A DNA stretch of 64,000 nucleotides from Cymbidium sinense (GCA_021442155.1 CM038222.1:18052923-18116922); one strand, 5' to 3'; positions 12,141 through 24,850 are shown, counted from the first letter of the stretch. Notes: a model not told the origin generated them from the sequence alone. Program-made: numbers and translations.

Positions 12141-15100
12141 AAACCAAACCAACTCCCAACCCAAGATAATTTGACCAATTTGGTCAAATTGGTCAACTTA
12201 ACCCATTTGACCCAAATGATTTCAAATGAGTCAAAATAAAATCTAAGCCAAACTAAACTAAACCAATTGAACCAAAACATCCCAAATGATCATATGAACT
12301 TGACCAAACCTTTGGTTTTTACCAATTAGTCTACTTGACCCAACCTAACCCAATTTGACCTAAATGAGTCAAATTGACCCAAACCTAACCAAATCAACTC
12401 CAATTGACTTGAATTTTGGGCTAACCACTTTTAGTACATTTCAAATTTGCCCAAATCAAATCCAATGCCAAATGATCATTATACTCTTAGGTCAAGGGCA
12501 TCACATGAGACAAATCCCCATGTAAGTGGTCATTTCATTCCATTGGCCACTTGGTACTCTCTTGGTCCAGCACACAGAACACTCGACCCAAGGGGTGCTT
12601 GGGTCAGCCACGATCCATGGGAGGTAAAGTTACCTCACCTCCCCATTAGAGCATTTGGAACCCATAGGACACCCATGATTTCTTATTAGCAGCCACCTCC
12701 ACACCTTCAACCAACCAAGCCAAGCCAACTCATTTCCTCCCTGCCACCCATGACTCCCTGAGATGGTCGGACAGCCATTAGAAGCTAAACTCGATCCCAC
12801 CATTCGATCAAGATGAAGGGGGTATACACCTCCTCATTTCCACTCAAACACAGACAAAAATTATTCCACAGAGCCCTACAGACCCAAGATGAGCTACTAG
12901 AGCCATTTCCTAAGCTCCCAAGCTTATTCCTCATTCAAGAAATACCATTCCCATCCGTCTTGAAATAAGACACTCCCATATTTGACCAAACTTCACCATC
13001 TCTCCATCAAACTCAAATTAACTTTGCACCCCTTCCCTATGCCTCATCGAGCAAGAATGAATCATCTCCCAAGCTTCTTGAGCACCAGAGGTGGGACTTT
13101 GATCAAAGGTGAGCTCCAAATTATCAGTTCATGGCCTTAGATCAATAAATTGATCCAATTCTTCAGGCTTCATCTCCACTAGATGAAGATTCCTCAATTA
13201 TTGTCACGGTCTTGAGCTCCGATGAGGTATGCCTTCAAAGCGATCCTTAGGCAAAAATGGGATGGAAATTTTTGAAGAAAACTTGCATCTCGCATGGTCA
13301 TGACCATTCGATCCCCTCTGATTGATGTTGTGAAGGTGTGGGATCCTTTTGGGGTTGATCTAAGCTCAAATAAGCTTGAATCAAGTGAGCAATGGTGGAT
13401 GAACTCCATTCTCCCCCACTCCCATGATGTTAGATCACGCATTATCCATTTCACATGAACCAAATGGATGGCATGATTAGATCGACTAGATCAATCTAAT
13501 TTAATCCTATTAAGTTGTGTGATTAATCATTGCCACCTGATCTTAGATTGGACAGTGGACGAGGAAGTGCATCCGCTGCTACCATGTAGGCATTCAATTA
13601 GGTCAGTTATAAGTAGCCATTCTCACAATGCCATGTGGAAAGCACGTCACGTCAGTACGCCATGTGGTGCCAATAGGATTAGGCTTTAATTAGGCTTAAT
13701 TAATTATTTTAAATAACTAAAACTTATAACAATCATAGAGAAATAAAAAAAAATGCAAATAAATACTCATTTTAAAGGTATTTCAAAGGAAAATTAATTA
13801 AAAATGATCTTAACTAATTTTGAACAGTAATTAAGATTTAATTACAAAATTTATTAGCTTAATTACTCCTTAACCACTTAAGAAATTAATCCTAAATTTT
13901 GTGGGTTAAATTAATGGGATGACCTCTGCCTCCCATGATTTTCTTGGGATTTATTTCTCACTTAATTAGGAAAATTGACTAATTAAATCTTAACTACTCT
14001 TTTAAGTTAATTAATGATTAATTAATCCCATGATAAATAATAAATTAGTTAATTAAGTTTATTAATTATTGTTCAACAGTAAGTGAACTAAGGAATAGGG
14101 TTGGGACCCCTTTCCCTAAGTTCATTTCACGCTTTCTAAAATGAAATTAATTAAGATTTAACTAATTAATTAAATCAATTAATAATATTGAAATCATAAT
14201 CACATCATACATTAATTAATAAATCATGGGGTAGATCTTTAGGTATTTAATAATCAAAATGTGTTTAATGAAATTATGGTTAGTCCACATGTGTGGGAAA
14301 ACCATAAGAGTAATTAATTAAGTCCCTTATTCTAATTAACTATTAATCATGAGTCAATTGTATTTAGCCCCTTTTATTTCCTAAGATCATTACAAGTTTA
14401 TTTTCCATGCATATCATGTTGCTCATAATTATTTAGTTAATTACTTTAATGTGACATAGGTAAGGGTAATTAATTCATCTTATTATGGGTTCAACTTAAT
14501 TAACCCATAAAATCAACTTAATTACATTTCATTAAATTAAATCAAATCACTAATGTGGGAATGGGTTTAAAACAATGTGATGATTTCTCTTCTCCTCTTT
14601 AAATCAAATCAAATCCAAAACTTAATTAATAAAGAAGCTTTGGTTTTACTTTAAATAATCTTATTTGATTTGATTATCCTTAAGAACTAGTTTGGTTGAA
14701 CGAATCACATGCATATATTTGATTGTACTCTTTCCAATCATGTTAAATTTGGTATGTCATTTGAATTCATGCATCCATCTTATCAAAATCAAGTAAAATA
14801 AAATGAATTTTGATTATCTAAGCTTGAATGTGTTGATTTAAATTAATATAACATGGAAATTATCACTATTACATTCAAAGGGTATTTAAGCTTATAAATG
14901 AATAATAATATGTGTTATGATGCTAGTTATAAATACATAAGGAATGCATGTACTTATAGCTTAAGTGTGTGAATGTTGAGTTCTCTTTCATCTATTTATG
15001 TGTTGATTTATATAAGATTGAATGGTAATGGGTATATAGTCTGGACATCCCAGGAATACAAGGCTTTAGCTAGCCCCAAGGAGTTCATTTGGATACCTCA

Positions 15101-16774
15101 CTTCCTTGGTTTGACAATGACACAAACCCATTTGATTGCATTCTTATGTATTTCATCATTTCAATTTGGATAGAGCTTTAATTCTTATATATAAATGATT
15201 CAATGAAACAAAATATGCAATATTTGCATGATTTTTTTCCCTCATTTATGTATTTATCCATGTGTGTCCATGAAAAGCAAGAATATAATCTTGACATCCC
15301 AGGAATACATTTATGTAGACTGGATGATAGGTTAATATTAGCCTAATCATATTTTCTGTAGGAGATTATGCTTAAGGCATGCTTAAAAATAAATATGAAT
15401 GCTCTTTTTGTAGGTTGCATAAATCCCTAAGCATAATCAAAGTTATGACAGGTAGGCTTAATTACCCATGTGTAGGGTGCTAAGTCCAAATTATAAATAC
15501 ATGTGCTTGGGATTATATGTATATTTAGCTAACCTCTATTTTGCAGGTGTAGTTAGATTTACTTTAATCACATAAATGTATTTTTTTAATAGGAATTAGG
15601 ATTAGTACTATGGGAGATTAGTATGAGCAGTGGTTAGAAGGCTTTGTCTTGGGGTGCCCTATGATGCCTTAAAAGCAAGCACCATCCAAATCAAAGGAAC
15701 CAAGTCAGAAATGGAGATATGAAGAAATAAGACACCCATAGCATTTAATATAATTATAATTATTCTTTCATATTCTAGGTTGTATAAAGGTATAGCTAGA
15801 CTGCCCATCTTTTCTCTCTTCAGGTTGTATGGCGGTACCCGACTGCATTGGCCTTTTATTCTTTTATGATTGTTTATATAATTTTTTTATGTTATGTTTA
15901 CATTTTGCATTAGGATAGCATGTTTTTTGTAGTTTCTTAAATGATTGATGGTTTAATGTGTTGCTTGGATACGATTAGGCTCTTAAGATAAAAATAACTT
16001 TTCTGTGCAACTAATCACTCATAACTAAATTTTAAACAACTCATAATCTCATCATAAAGCCTAAGACATAAATAAGATAAATAAAAGATTTAGCAACCCC
16101 TTAGCTGTATGGTTGTATGTTATACATCATGCATGCATAGTCTTTCTCCCTTAAACATGAATGATCTCCATCCTTGCACAATAAACAAATGTTTGACCTA
16201 CAAGGGCATCCCTTGTGGTGGAGAACACCTTTTAGCTTATTCGATCCATAACCTATTTCATCATTCATTTAAGAATAAGAGATCCTAAAGCCTTTGTCAA
16301 AATGATGTGTCTAAAATAAAATTAAATTTAAAAAGAGTTTGCATCAATAGATTAAGTCATATTCTCATACCACTCATGCTCTAGTCTCTTAGGGAGTGTG
16401 TTTAGGACTTTGGTCTCTTTCTAAATAAATAACTACCCTAGCAATCTTATTATTCATAAGACTGAACTACATGGTTTTAAAATTATAGAAGGAGTTAGCT
16501 GGTTTCCACTCCAGGTAGTTATAAGTCCAGAAGTCATACAATTTATTCTTTCTTGTGGAGTTAAACCCTTATGTGCACCTGTTGCTTAGATTTAGGTCAT
16601 GCTTTAGCTTGTACTAAAGCTCCCTAGAGTTAGGATCTATGGTAACTATTTCCTTTAGGCTATGGGCATAAATCCTCACCTCTTAGGCATTCCCACAACC
16701 TTATGTTGGTGGATTATAAGCCTTTGTAATCTAATTAAATTTCAACAAAAAAAACATAAAATGTAAATAGTCTG

Positions 16775-17205
16775 GGTAGATTATCCCTAGGAGTAAGTCT
16801 TCATCCTGAATGTAAGATGTCCTTCATGTGACATGCCTCCTTTTTAATAGTGGTCAACTGAGCTAAGCATATCTCTAGATCAAGTAAGGCCTTGATTAGA
16901 GATTCCCTCATCTCTTTGGATAAGACAATGGCGTCGTATATGTTTAACTTAGCTTGAAACTTTCTAAGGTGTGCTAATACATTGTAATCAACTCTAGCTT
17001 GGTCATCCACAAGCATATCCATGGGTAGGGAATCTTATCGAGTGGCTATCCTAGGAGGTAAAACTTTTCCACTACCTAGGTTGACTTCAGTGACTTCTTG
17101 GAATGATGAGCTTCTGAAAAGTTCTGCCTTTTCATTGGGCATACCTACAACTTCTCTTATGGGATCCTCATAATCAGTTAACTCAAAGTCAATCTTAAGA
17201 GGTGA
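16775..17205 (-). pseudogene. Gypsy copy A fragment between gag and protease
   Basis: The minus-strand frame 17022-16801 (MDMLVDDQARVDYNVLAHLR at its start; later LSKEMRESLIKALLDLEIC) matches the segment just upstream of the protease in copy C (about 46020-46240: LSKEMRESLIKALLDPEIC). Downstream the protease is lost at the LTR-like insertion; upstream the sequence ends at 17205, where telomere-like repeats begin. It belongs with 8041-9770 as one element split by the 7-kb unit. Confidence 0.75.
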
Positions 17206-17545
17206 ACCTTAAACACTAAAATATAAAACCTAAACCCTAAAACCTAAATCCAAACCTAAAAAATAACCCTAAAACTTAAACCCCAAGCCCTAAACCCTAA
17301 ACCCTAAAAAGCTAAAAACCTAAATCTAAACTAAATAAAACCTAAAAATAAAATAAATAAAAAAACCTAAACAAAATTAAAATAAAAAAATAAAATAAAA
17401 ACATAAACTAAACTAAATAAAAAAATAAACCTAAATAAAACTAAAAAAATAAAATAAATAAAAATTAAACTAAATCACTAACTAAACCTAAACCTATTAG
17501 TTTACTTAATTTAAAAAAAAAACCCTAAACCCTAAACCTAAAACT
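17206..17545 (+). repeat. Short telomere-like block (CCCTAAA on + strand)
   Basis: CCCTAAA words (17206-17320), an AT-rich AAATAAA/CCTAAAC block (17320-17490), a linker with TTAGTTTACTTAATTT plus an A-run (about 17497-17522), then CCCTAAACCCTAAACC. This is a shortened form of the higher-order unit at 52-56 kb without the glycine-rich pseudogene. It ends gypsy copy A on the left and precedes LINE 1 on the right. Confidence 0.85.
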
Positions 17546-17549
17546 CTTG

Positions 17550-17665
17550 AGCATCTTCTCTATCTCCTCCATTTTTTGGGTGCTCTAGTGAATTTCATTT
17601 TCCCTATGGAGGCGCATCTCCTTTATGGCATTTCTTATAGACATTTTGGCTGGTACTCCATTTCG
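17550..17665 (-). pseudogene. Possible gag-like scrap
   Basis: On the minus strand a short frame reads like a charged helical stretch (MSIRNAIKEMRLHREN, then after a stop QKMEEIEKMLK), similar in style to the N-terminal part of plant gypsy gag. It lies between the telomere-like block and the LINE. The similarity is by eye and the piece is short, so it may equally be LINE 5' UTR. Confidence 0.25.
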
Positions 17666-17714
17666 ATAGCTTAGCTCAGCCTTTGGCTTCTCCTATCATG
17701 TGCCACTATTGATC

Positions 17715-19218
17715 ATGGCTACATTCACTACTTCCCCGTGGAGAAATCCTAAGATTTTGGCTGCACCCATTAAAGTTTCTGACTCCTTGGGGTTCTCTAG
17801 ATTAAATCATCTGTTGGCTTCAAAATCCTTCAAGAATGTCCTTGTTGGTAAGTCCAATTGTGTTGGTGAGTCTCTCAAGCTTATCTCTACCTTATTTTAA
17901 GGTGTACCCGCAATAATGTGTTTTGATTTGGTTATGTAAAGGTTTGTGAAACCCTTTGAATTCACATTGGAGGGTAAATTTGCTTTGTGTCATCCTACTT
18001 TGGAGAATATTTGATCATTTTTCCATAGCTTGAAATTCTCTGTTATTTTTTCTATCGGATTGATCGATTCTCATCATGCCTTCATTCAACTTTCAAATGA
18101 CTTAGATTATTCTCGAGTTTTTTTCTCAATGCTTATATTTTGTTTTCAATTATCAGATGTAATTGTTGAAATGGATACCTCATTTTGATATTAAGGAGGA
18201 ATCTCCTATTGTTCTAGTTTGGTCTGTCTTCCTAATTTGTGTGTCCATTTCATTAAGCAAGAGTTTCTTTTTGTTATGGGTGCACTATTTGATCATCCTC
18301 TTCATGTTGATCAGGTGACTGCTTCTAATAGTAGGCCATCTGTTGCACGGATTCTAGTCGAGTTGGATATAACAAAAAAATTTTCAAAGGAAATTTGGCT
18401 AGGATCTGAGAAACATGGATATTTGTCAAAAGTGGATTTTGAGAATTTTACTATTTTTTGTTCCCATCGAAAAATTCATGGTCATGGAGTTTTGGATTTC
18501 TTTGTGGTTCATCCTCACGTTAAGAAACCCAAACCCATGCATAAAAACTCAGATCCCAATCTTAAGGTGCCCTTGGTTAAACCATAGAAAAGTTCCAATG
18601 GATAACTCTTTATCAAGCCAAGGGTTATTTCCTTGATCCTCCCATTGCTCCTTTTGACAATCGCGCTCTTAAGCCCGGTCATTGGATGTCACTCATGTTA
18701 ATAAGGATGCATCACCTTGTAATGGGCCTATCCATTTGAATCACACTAATATTGGTAATAATATGGACAATAATATGTTTTCTAAACTTATGGATGATGA
18801 TTCTATCTCAAATGATCCCATTCCTGCTTCTTTGTCACCTTTAATTGATGAAAAAGTGATCCTTCATGAGGGCTTGAATGGTGATCAAACTAATAATAAA
18901 GTTTCTAATCTTAATTTGGGCACTTATGATTTAAATAGTTCTAATCCTTCTCCGGCTTCTTCATCTAATGTTCAACTGATTTCTAATCCAATTTTGCAAC
19001 ATAATAATGATTTGGAAGAAGGTGAAGTGACCTGCAACTATGTTTTAAATGTGAAACCTTATTCCAAGCATATCCCTAAATAATCTCTATCGGATGGAGA
19101 TGTTGTGGATATGACGAATAAATTTCAAACAGTTTTTAGAAAGAAAACTAAAACTCATAAAACTAAATTTCTTAACTTTGCCAGAGTTACTAGATCTGGC
19201 TCTTCTACCAAAAAATAA
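17715..19218 (+). pseudogene. LINE 1 ORF1 (DUF4283-like, degenerate CCHC)
   Basis: ORF1 proteins of plant L1 elements bind element RNA. The start MATFTTSPW at 17715 parallels MATMESDLAF of LINE 2. Frames are broken around 17900-18220. The 18219-18584 frame holds the end of the DUF4283-like domain (SRPSVARILVELDITKKFS) and a degenerate zinc knuckle in which the second Cys is Arg and the last Cys is Phe (CSHRKIHGHGVLDF), so metal binding should be lost. A low-complexity Asn/Ser/Asp-rich linker follows (18682-19080). The C-terminus ends ..SGSSTKK at 19215, and its TAA is immediately followed by the ATG of ORF2. Confidence 0.75.
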
Positions 19219-21210
19219 ATGTTTTATTTCTTAATTTTGAATGTGAGAGGGATTGGTACCCTCTCTGTTAGAAATTGAATTAGAAATTTAGTTTATTTTC
19301 ATAATATTTTATTTTTGGCAATCTTGGAACCCTTTATTCTTCCTTCTAACATTTCTTTTGTTGCTAGAATGATTAGTTTTGATAATTTTTTTGCTAACTC
19401 GACCAATAAAGTTTGGACTTTTTTTGGAATAGTCCCTATGTTCTTCAGGTTTTGGATGATTTATCCCTGTTTGTGAATGTTAAAATTACTTACAATAATT
19501 GGTATTTTCTTGTTTCATTTGTTTATGCTTCTTGTAATTGAAATAGTAGATGGTTTCTTTAGGAAGATCTTATTTGTTTCTCTTCTTCTGTTGATGCACC
19601 TTGGTTTGTGGGTGGGGACTTTTACACTATTTCTTCTTCCTTTGAATGGGTTGGTGGTAATGTTCTGAACTTATTTTCTATGGAAGATTTTAATAACATG
19701 ATCCTTGATTATCATCTTACAGATATTGTCTTTATTGGGTTTTAATTTACTTGGAATAATTATAGACTCTGTTAAAGGTTATATCGAGTTCTTTTTAACC
19801 ATTTGTGGATTAACCTTCTCCCTAATACTTCTGTGGAGCACTTAAGTAGAACCCTTTCGAACCATTCTCCCTTACTTATCACTGTGAATTTTAATGCTAC
19901 TATCCTCCTCTTCTATCCCTTTTCACATTCAAAATATGTGGCTCATGGAAGATAGATTTTTGGATGTTGTTGCTCATAACTGGGGTGAACCTCTCCATCT
20001 TGATGATTCTATTTTTGGGATGAGGAGATTGTGGTACAAATTAAAAAGACTTAAATAATGCCTTAATTGGTGGTGTAATAAACATTGTTTCAAGAAACTT
20101 TTGTCAATATCAAAGAAATGGAGAATGTGGTTATAGTTTTGGAAGATGTTGTTGTTAATGACCCTTCTAAAATTCATTTGTTGGCTCAAGCTAAAAATAG
20201 GTTAACATGTTATCAAGACATGGAGGAGACCTATTGGCGGAAAAAAGCTTCTACGAAATGGATCTCTTATGGTGATCATAATACTAAATATTTTCATGCC
20301 ATGGTTAAAAAAAGGCTTTAAATCACATTCATAAAATTAAAACTAATGATGGTGTTTGGTGTTCAAATAAAAAGGAGCTTACTAATTCTGTTGTTTCTTT
20401 TTATAAAGAGCTTCTTAATAATAATGTTGCTTATGATGTTTTTTTTTTGCCTGAAGTTATTCTTAATCTTTTTTTTGATGATGATATGCTTTCTTTCTTA
20501 CCTTCTGAATCTAAAATTGCTGACACATTACATAGTATTAGTACAAACTCTATGGCTGCCTTGATGGTTATTCTACCCTCTTTTTCCAAAAATGTTGGAT
20601 TATTAATAAAGATGAATTGGTTAAAGCTTTTCTTGATTTCTTTAGAGGTAGTACTCTCTCCAAATATTTTCCTTGTGCCTTCATTATTTTAATTCTAAAA
20701 AAAGACAATCCTAAAGTTTGGAGTGATTTTAGGCTGATTAGTCTTTGCACTTTTTTTAATAAACTTGTTTCTATAATTTTGGCTAAAAGGTTGAGTATCT
20801 TGCTTCCTAAAATTATCTCCCCCAATCAAACCAGATTTGTTAATGGGTGATCCATTTTAGATAATGTTCTTTTAGCCCAAGAGATGATCCGTGATTTAAA
20901 TGCTAAAGTTCATGGTGGAAACCTACTTTTTAAACTTGACATTTTGAAAGTTTTTATAATATTGGTTGGATTTTCCTATATAAAATCTTAGCTTTAATTG
21001 GATTCTCTAATCCATTTATTACTTTAATTAAGAATGGGATTGAGAATTCTTGGTTTTCTTTGCTTCTCAATGGTGAAGTGCATGCTTTCTTCTCCTCTTC
21101 TCATGGGTTAAGGTAAGGGACCCTCTCTCTCGTAACCTTTTCATTATTATTGGGTAATATCTTTCTAGAGCTATTGAGCATATGTTTAGTAAAATGCCTA
21201 ACATGTTGTG
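19219..21210 (+). pseudogene. LINE 1 ORF2 fragment (endonuclease and partial RT)
   Basis: It opens with MLYFLILNVRGIGTLSVRN, the typical start of an exonuclease-endonuclease-phosphatase domain. An LEPF-like Glu motif (about 19325), a GGDFYT motif where the family has GDxN (about 19610), TWNN (about 19750) and HLSRTLSNHSPLL (about 19840) follow. RT pieces include SKYFPCAFIILILKKDN (about 20660), FRLISLCTFFNKLVS (about 20730), NQTRFVNG (about 20825) and DLNAKVHGGNLLFKLDI (about 20895). Reading is broken by many stops and shifts. The sequence ends after a LSRAIEHMFSKM-like stretch, about 15-20 codons short of the expected YADD/FADD box. Confidence 0.8.
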
Positions 21211-23564
21211 GTGTTAACTTTTTGGCTCACCACACAGATCTTAGGTGGTACTTATTGAAGTGATCAGTTATGACATTAAGGAATGATATACTATCTTGAG
21301 AGATCAAAATCACTACCCTATAATTGACCTAATCACATAATAAATACTCTTAAGGCATGATGGGTCTTTGAATGTACCAGAGATTTTTCCCTTACTTTAT
21401 ATGGAAAAGTAAAGTAGAGTTTATTTTAAGTCGGGTTCGTTAAGTTCCCTATGGAGGCAAGCCCCCATAGTTAATTACATCTTAAAGGAAGTGAATCCCT
21501 TAAGAATACTCTCTTAAAGTAACAAATCTAGTCTTTAAAGATTTTAAGGCAAGACTATCAAAGGATTGGTTATGTTGGAAAATTAAATGGGATAGATCAA
21601 AAGGAGAAGACTTATTTTTGGAATCTAAAGGGAGAAAGTAGGAAATGCTCATGACAGTAGGAAGTCTAGTGAGCAATCCAATCTATCCTATGGTTGGGCT
21701 ATATATTTTTGAAATTGAAGAGAGTTAATTATTTTAGTTTACATTTTATTAAAATACTAGGACTTATAATCCCACAACATAAGATTGTGGAAATACCTAA
21801 GAGGTGAGGATTTATGCTTATATCCTAAAGGAAACATCTATCTCAAATCCTAAGCTAGGGAGCTTTGGTATAAAACACAAGCATGTCCTAAATCTAAGCA
21901 AAAGGTGGACATGATGGTCTACCTCCACATGAGAGTATAGATCATCTGACTGTTGAACTTACAAGCGCCAGAAGTGGCCACCAACTAACACCTCCTATGC
22001 TTTAAATCCATATGGGAAAGTCTTATGCTTTGCAAGATGGCTAGGCTATTTTTATTTAGAATGGAGACTAAGTCCTTAAACTCACTCCCTAAGATACTAG
22101 AGCATGAGTGGTATGAATTCATGACATAATCTAATGCAAATTTTATAAAATTTATTTGATTCTCTTAGACTCTTTGTTTTAACATAGGCTATGGGATTTT
22201 ATATGCCTAAATGCATGAGAACTTGATTATGGGTGAAATCAAGAGAGAAAGGAATGTTCTTCCATCAAAGGCTCTCATAGGTTAAGCCTTTATTCTCTAG
22301 CATAGATGGAAGCCCCCTCTTAACAAGAGTGGAAGAATATGACAAGCATGATGTTATACATGCAATCATCTAGCTAAGGTTGCTAAAATGTTATCTTGAT
22401 TTAATTCCTAGGTTTTAATGTGAGATTATGAATTATTTTAAAATTTAATTATGAGTTATTAATTAGGGTAGAAAATTTTATTTTATCTTAAGATCCTACC
22501 GCATCCAGGACACACATTCAAACATCAAACATGAAGAAACTAGGAAAATCATGTAATTATACTACCCAATCTAAACACAACATCAAACAATTTTATAGAC
22601 TACCATAAAAGAATAAAAGGCTAGTACAGTTGGGTTCCACTGTACACCCTAAAAAGAGAAAAAAAGATGGGTAAACTCTACCTTTATACAACCTGGATTA
22701 CAAAATAATACATTCTATAGGGGTCTTATTTTCTTCATTTCTTCCTTCTCTTCTTTTTAATTTGATTTTCTCCAAAGACATCAAGGCACCCTAGGGGAAG
22801 GCTTACTACTCATCCTAATCCCCATAACACTAATCCTAATTCCTAATAAAATTATATTAAAAATAGGAAAAGCAAATCTAGCTACACCAAATAAATGTTA
22901 GCTAAACAAACCATATAACATAAGCATTTATATGAATAATTTGGACTTAGCACCCATATGGGTAACCAAGCCCTGTCTAACATGAGTTATGCTTAGGGCT
23001 AAGCAACCATAATAAATATATTTATATTTTTTATTCTGTGACCCCTCAAGTACAACCCCCTACATAATAAATAATTAGGCTAATCATAGCCTACCATCCA
23101 GTCTACGAGGCATATACCCTAACATCTATTCCAAAACATTACATCACAAAATAAAACACAACATCATACATACAACGCCCTAACTTAGCACTTGAAGTGG
23201 TGACTTAATATTCTAATGTGTGTGCTTAAGGCTTGTGTGGCAAGACTTTATCAGGCTTTTTTAGTACAAGTTTCAATTTGGAGTTTGTATTTATTTAAAT
23301 TTTACCTTTGGGTGATTTCAATTTAAATGTTTTATTGATTTATTTTTTTTATCATTTTTATTTCACTTTTATTTGGCTAAAATGATGTTTAGGTTTTCAA
23401 GAATGAAGAGTAGAATGAATTCCATTTGTAGACCGAACTCACCATATTCTACATCCTAACTCCTAAAAAGTCAAACTAAGGTCCTTAAGTATCTTGATTA
23501 GCCCATTTGAATTTGTGTAATTTATTTGATTTGATTTAGTGTTTATTTAATCGACAATATTTTT

Positions 23565-24060
23565 GATTGATTAATTTTAGATTAAATGTGTTGATTTTGA
23601 ATATCAATATCCTTAATATCTAATGAGGTTTAAGGTTTTTTAGAATCTATGTGTTTTTTATTGATTAATTTTATATTAAATGTGTTAATTTAATTAAATC
23701 TTAATAATTCAATATCCTTAATATCTAATGAAGTTTAAGTTTATTTAAATCCATGTATTTTTGATTGATTAATTTTAGATTAAATGTGTTGATTTAATTA
23801 AATTTTGATAATTCAATATCCTTAATATCTAATGAAGTTTATGTTTATTTAAATCCACATATTTTTGATTGATTAATTTTAGATTAAATGTGTTGATTTA
23901 ATTAAATTTTGATAGTTCAATATCCTTAATATCTAATGAAGTTTAAGTTTGTTTAAATCCATGTATTTTTTATTGATTACATTTTAATTAGATGTTCTGA
24001 TTCAATTAAAACTTGATAATTTAATTTCCTTTTAAATGAAGATCTAATTCTTTTATCTTA
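23565..24060. repeat. Minisatellite of about 104 bp, five units, in LTR-like unit B
   Basis: The word GATTGATTAATTTTAGATTA or a variant recurs near 23565, 23660, 23763, 23867 and 23972, each followed by AATATCCTTAATATCTAATG. I do not see this array in units A or C, so it arose or expanded in B alone. Confidence 0.85.
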
Positions 24061-24428
24061 TTATGATTTTGTGATTTAACTTTATGTTTATTTAATATGA
24101 TTATGGTTCACTTGTAGTTTGATTGGATTAGATTAATTGAGATTTTATTTTGATTTTGAGTTTGATTCTTTAAAATTAGAATTTTATTTTTAATCTCATT
24201 CATTTGCCATGTTTATCAAAGTTTGGTTTGTATTTTGATTTCATAGATTGGATAGTTAATTAGTTTATCTCATTTAAGTAGGTTAAATGAGATTTGATTT
24301 GATTACATATTACGTTGATTAGAGTCTTTCTTTATTTGATTTAATTTGATTTGATTAGCTTTATTGATCTATGGGATTGCTTAGGTTCAATGTGATTATT
24401 AATTTAATTAGGAAGTATGTTTAGGTTA

Positions 24429-24850
24429 AGTATTAGATTAAATAAGGATTTGTTTTTCATTTTAATTTGGTTTTAATATTTATTTATGTTGATGATGTAA
24501 TTAATGACTTAATGATTTAGGTTTAATTTAGGATTTGATTGGCATTTAATTACATTTTAATTATGTTCTAATTTATGTTTTATTAAGCTTAAGTTTAATA
24601 TGATTATTTGATTAACTTAATTAGCTTACTTAAGAGATGTGATCAATTATTAAATTAAATAAAGATTTATTTCTTTTTTAATTTGATTTCATATTTATTT
24701 AAGTTAATGATGTAATTAATGATGTAATGATTTAAGTTTAAATTAAGATTTGTTTGGCATTTAATTGCATTTTTATGTTTGATTAAGCTTAAGTTTAATA
24801 TAATTAATTTGATTAACTTAATTAGCTTATTTAAGAGGTGTGACTAAATT
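24429..24850. repeat. Tandem duplication of about 215 bp in LTR-like unit B
   Basis: The stretch with GATGTAATTAATGACTTAATG (24494) recurs as GATGTAATTAATGATGTAATG (about 24709), with matching flanks on both sides (GATTAACTTAATTAGCTTA in each). Two copies, moderately diverged. Confidence 0.75.

Larger units (their letters stand above)
9771..16765 (+). mobile_element. LTR-like unit A, inserted in gypsy pol in opposite orientation
   Basis: About 7.0 kb, reverse-complementary in order to 21211-29300 and 33695-41075. Landmarks: tandem copies of a 175-bp word with TTCCTAAGCC (9960-10560); a zone rich in CAATTTGACC-like words (10600-12420); a more GC-rich zone (12440-13660); a TTAATTAA-rich zone (13660-15100); and a distal zone with CCTCACCTCTTAGGCATT (about 16675-16690). 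It separates RT (left) from protease-side sequence (right) of a minus-strand gypsy copy, so it behaved as one insertion, most simply a solo long LTR. I could not fix the TG/CA ends or a target duplication. Its right end lacks the last 200-500 bp present in B and C. The short open frames inside (12447-12689, 13194-13463) have no recognisable homology. Confidence 0.65.
17666..21210 (+). mobile_element. LINE 1: L1-type non-LTR retrotransposon, decayed and 3'-truncated
   Basis: It follows the CCCTAAA block in the same orientation as LINE 2 and shares its 5' leader word AGCCTTTGGC, the MAT- start of ORF1, and the ORF1/ORF2 order. It carries ORF1 (DUF4283-like domain plus knuckle), endonuclease and the first part of the RT. 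It ends at about 21210, just before the RT catalytic box, where LTR-like unit B begins. The 3' half is absent from the window. Confidence 0.8.

Noticed and set aside
12447..12689. Possible small host gene in the GC-richer zone of LTR-like unit A
   Set aside because: No domain, no conservation of the frame in units B and C, no sign of exon structure.
17545..17670. Proof that the LINEs recognise telomere repeats as a specific target
   Set aside because: Two LINEs and one amplified retrocopy are too few, and the shared strand follows from the need for a T-rich primer on the TTTAGGG strand.
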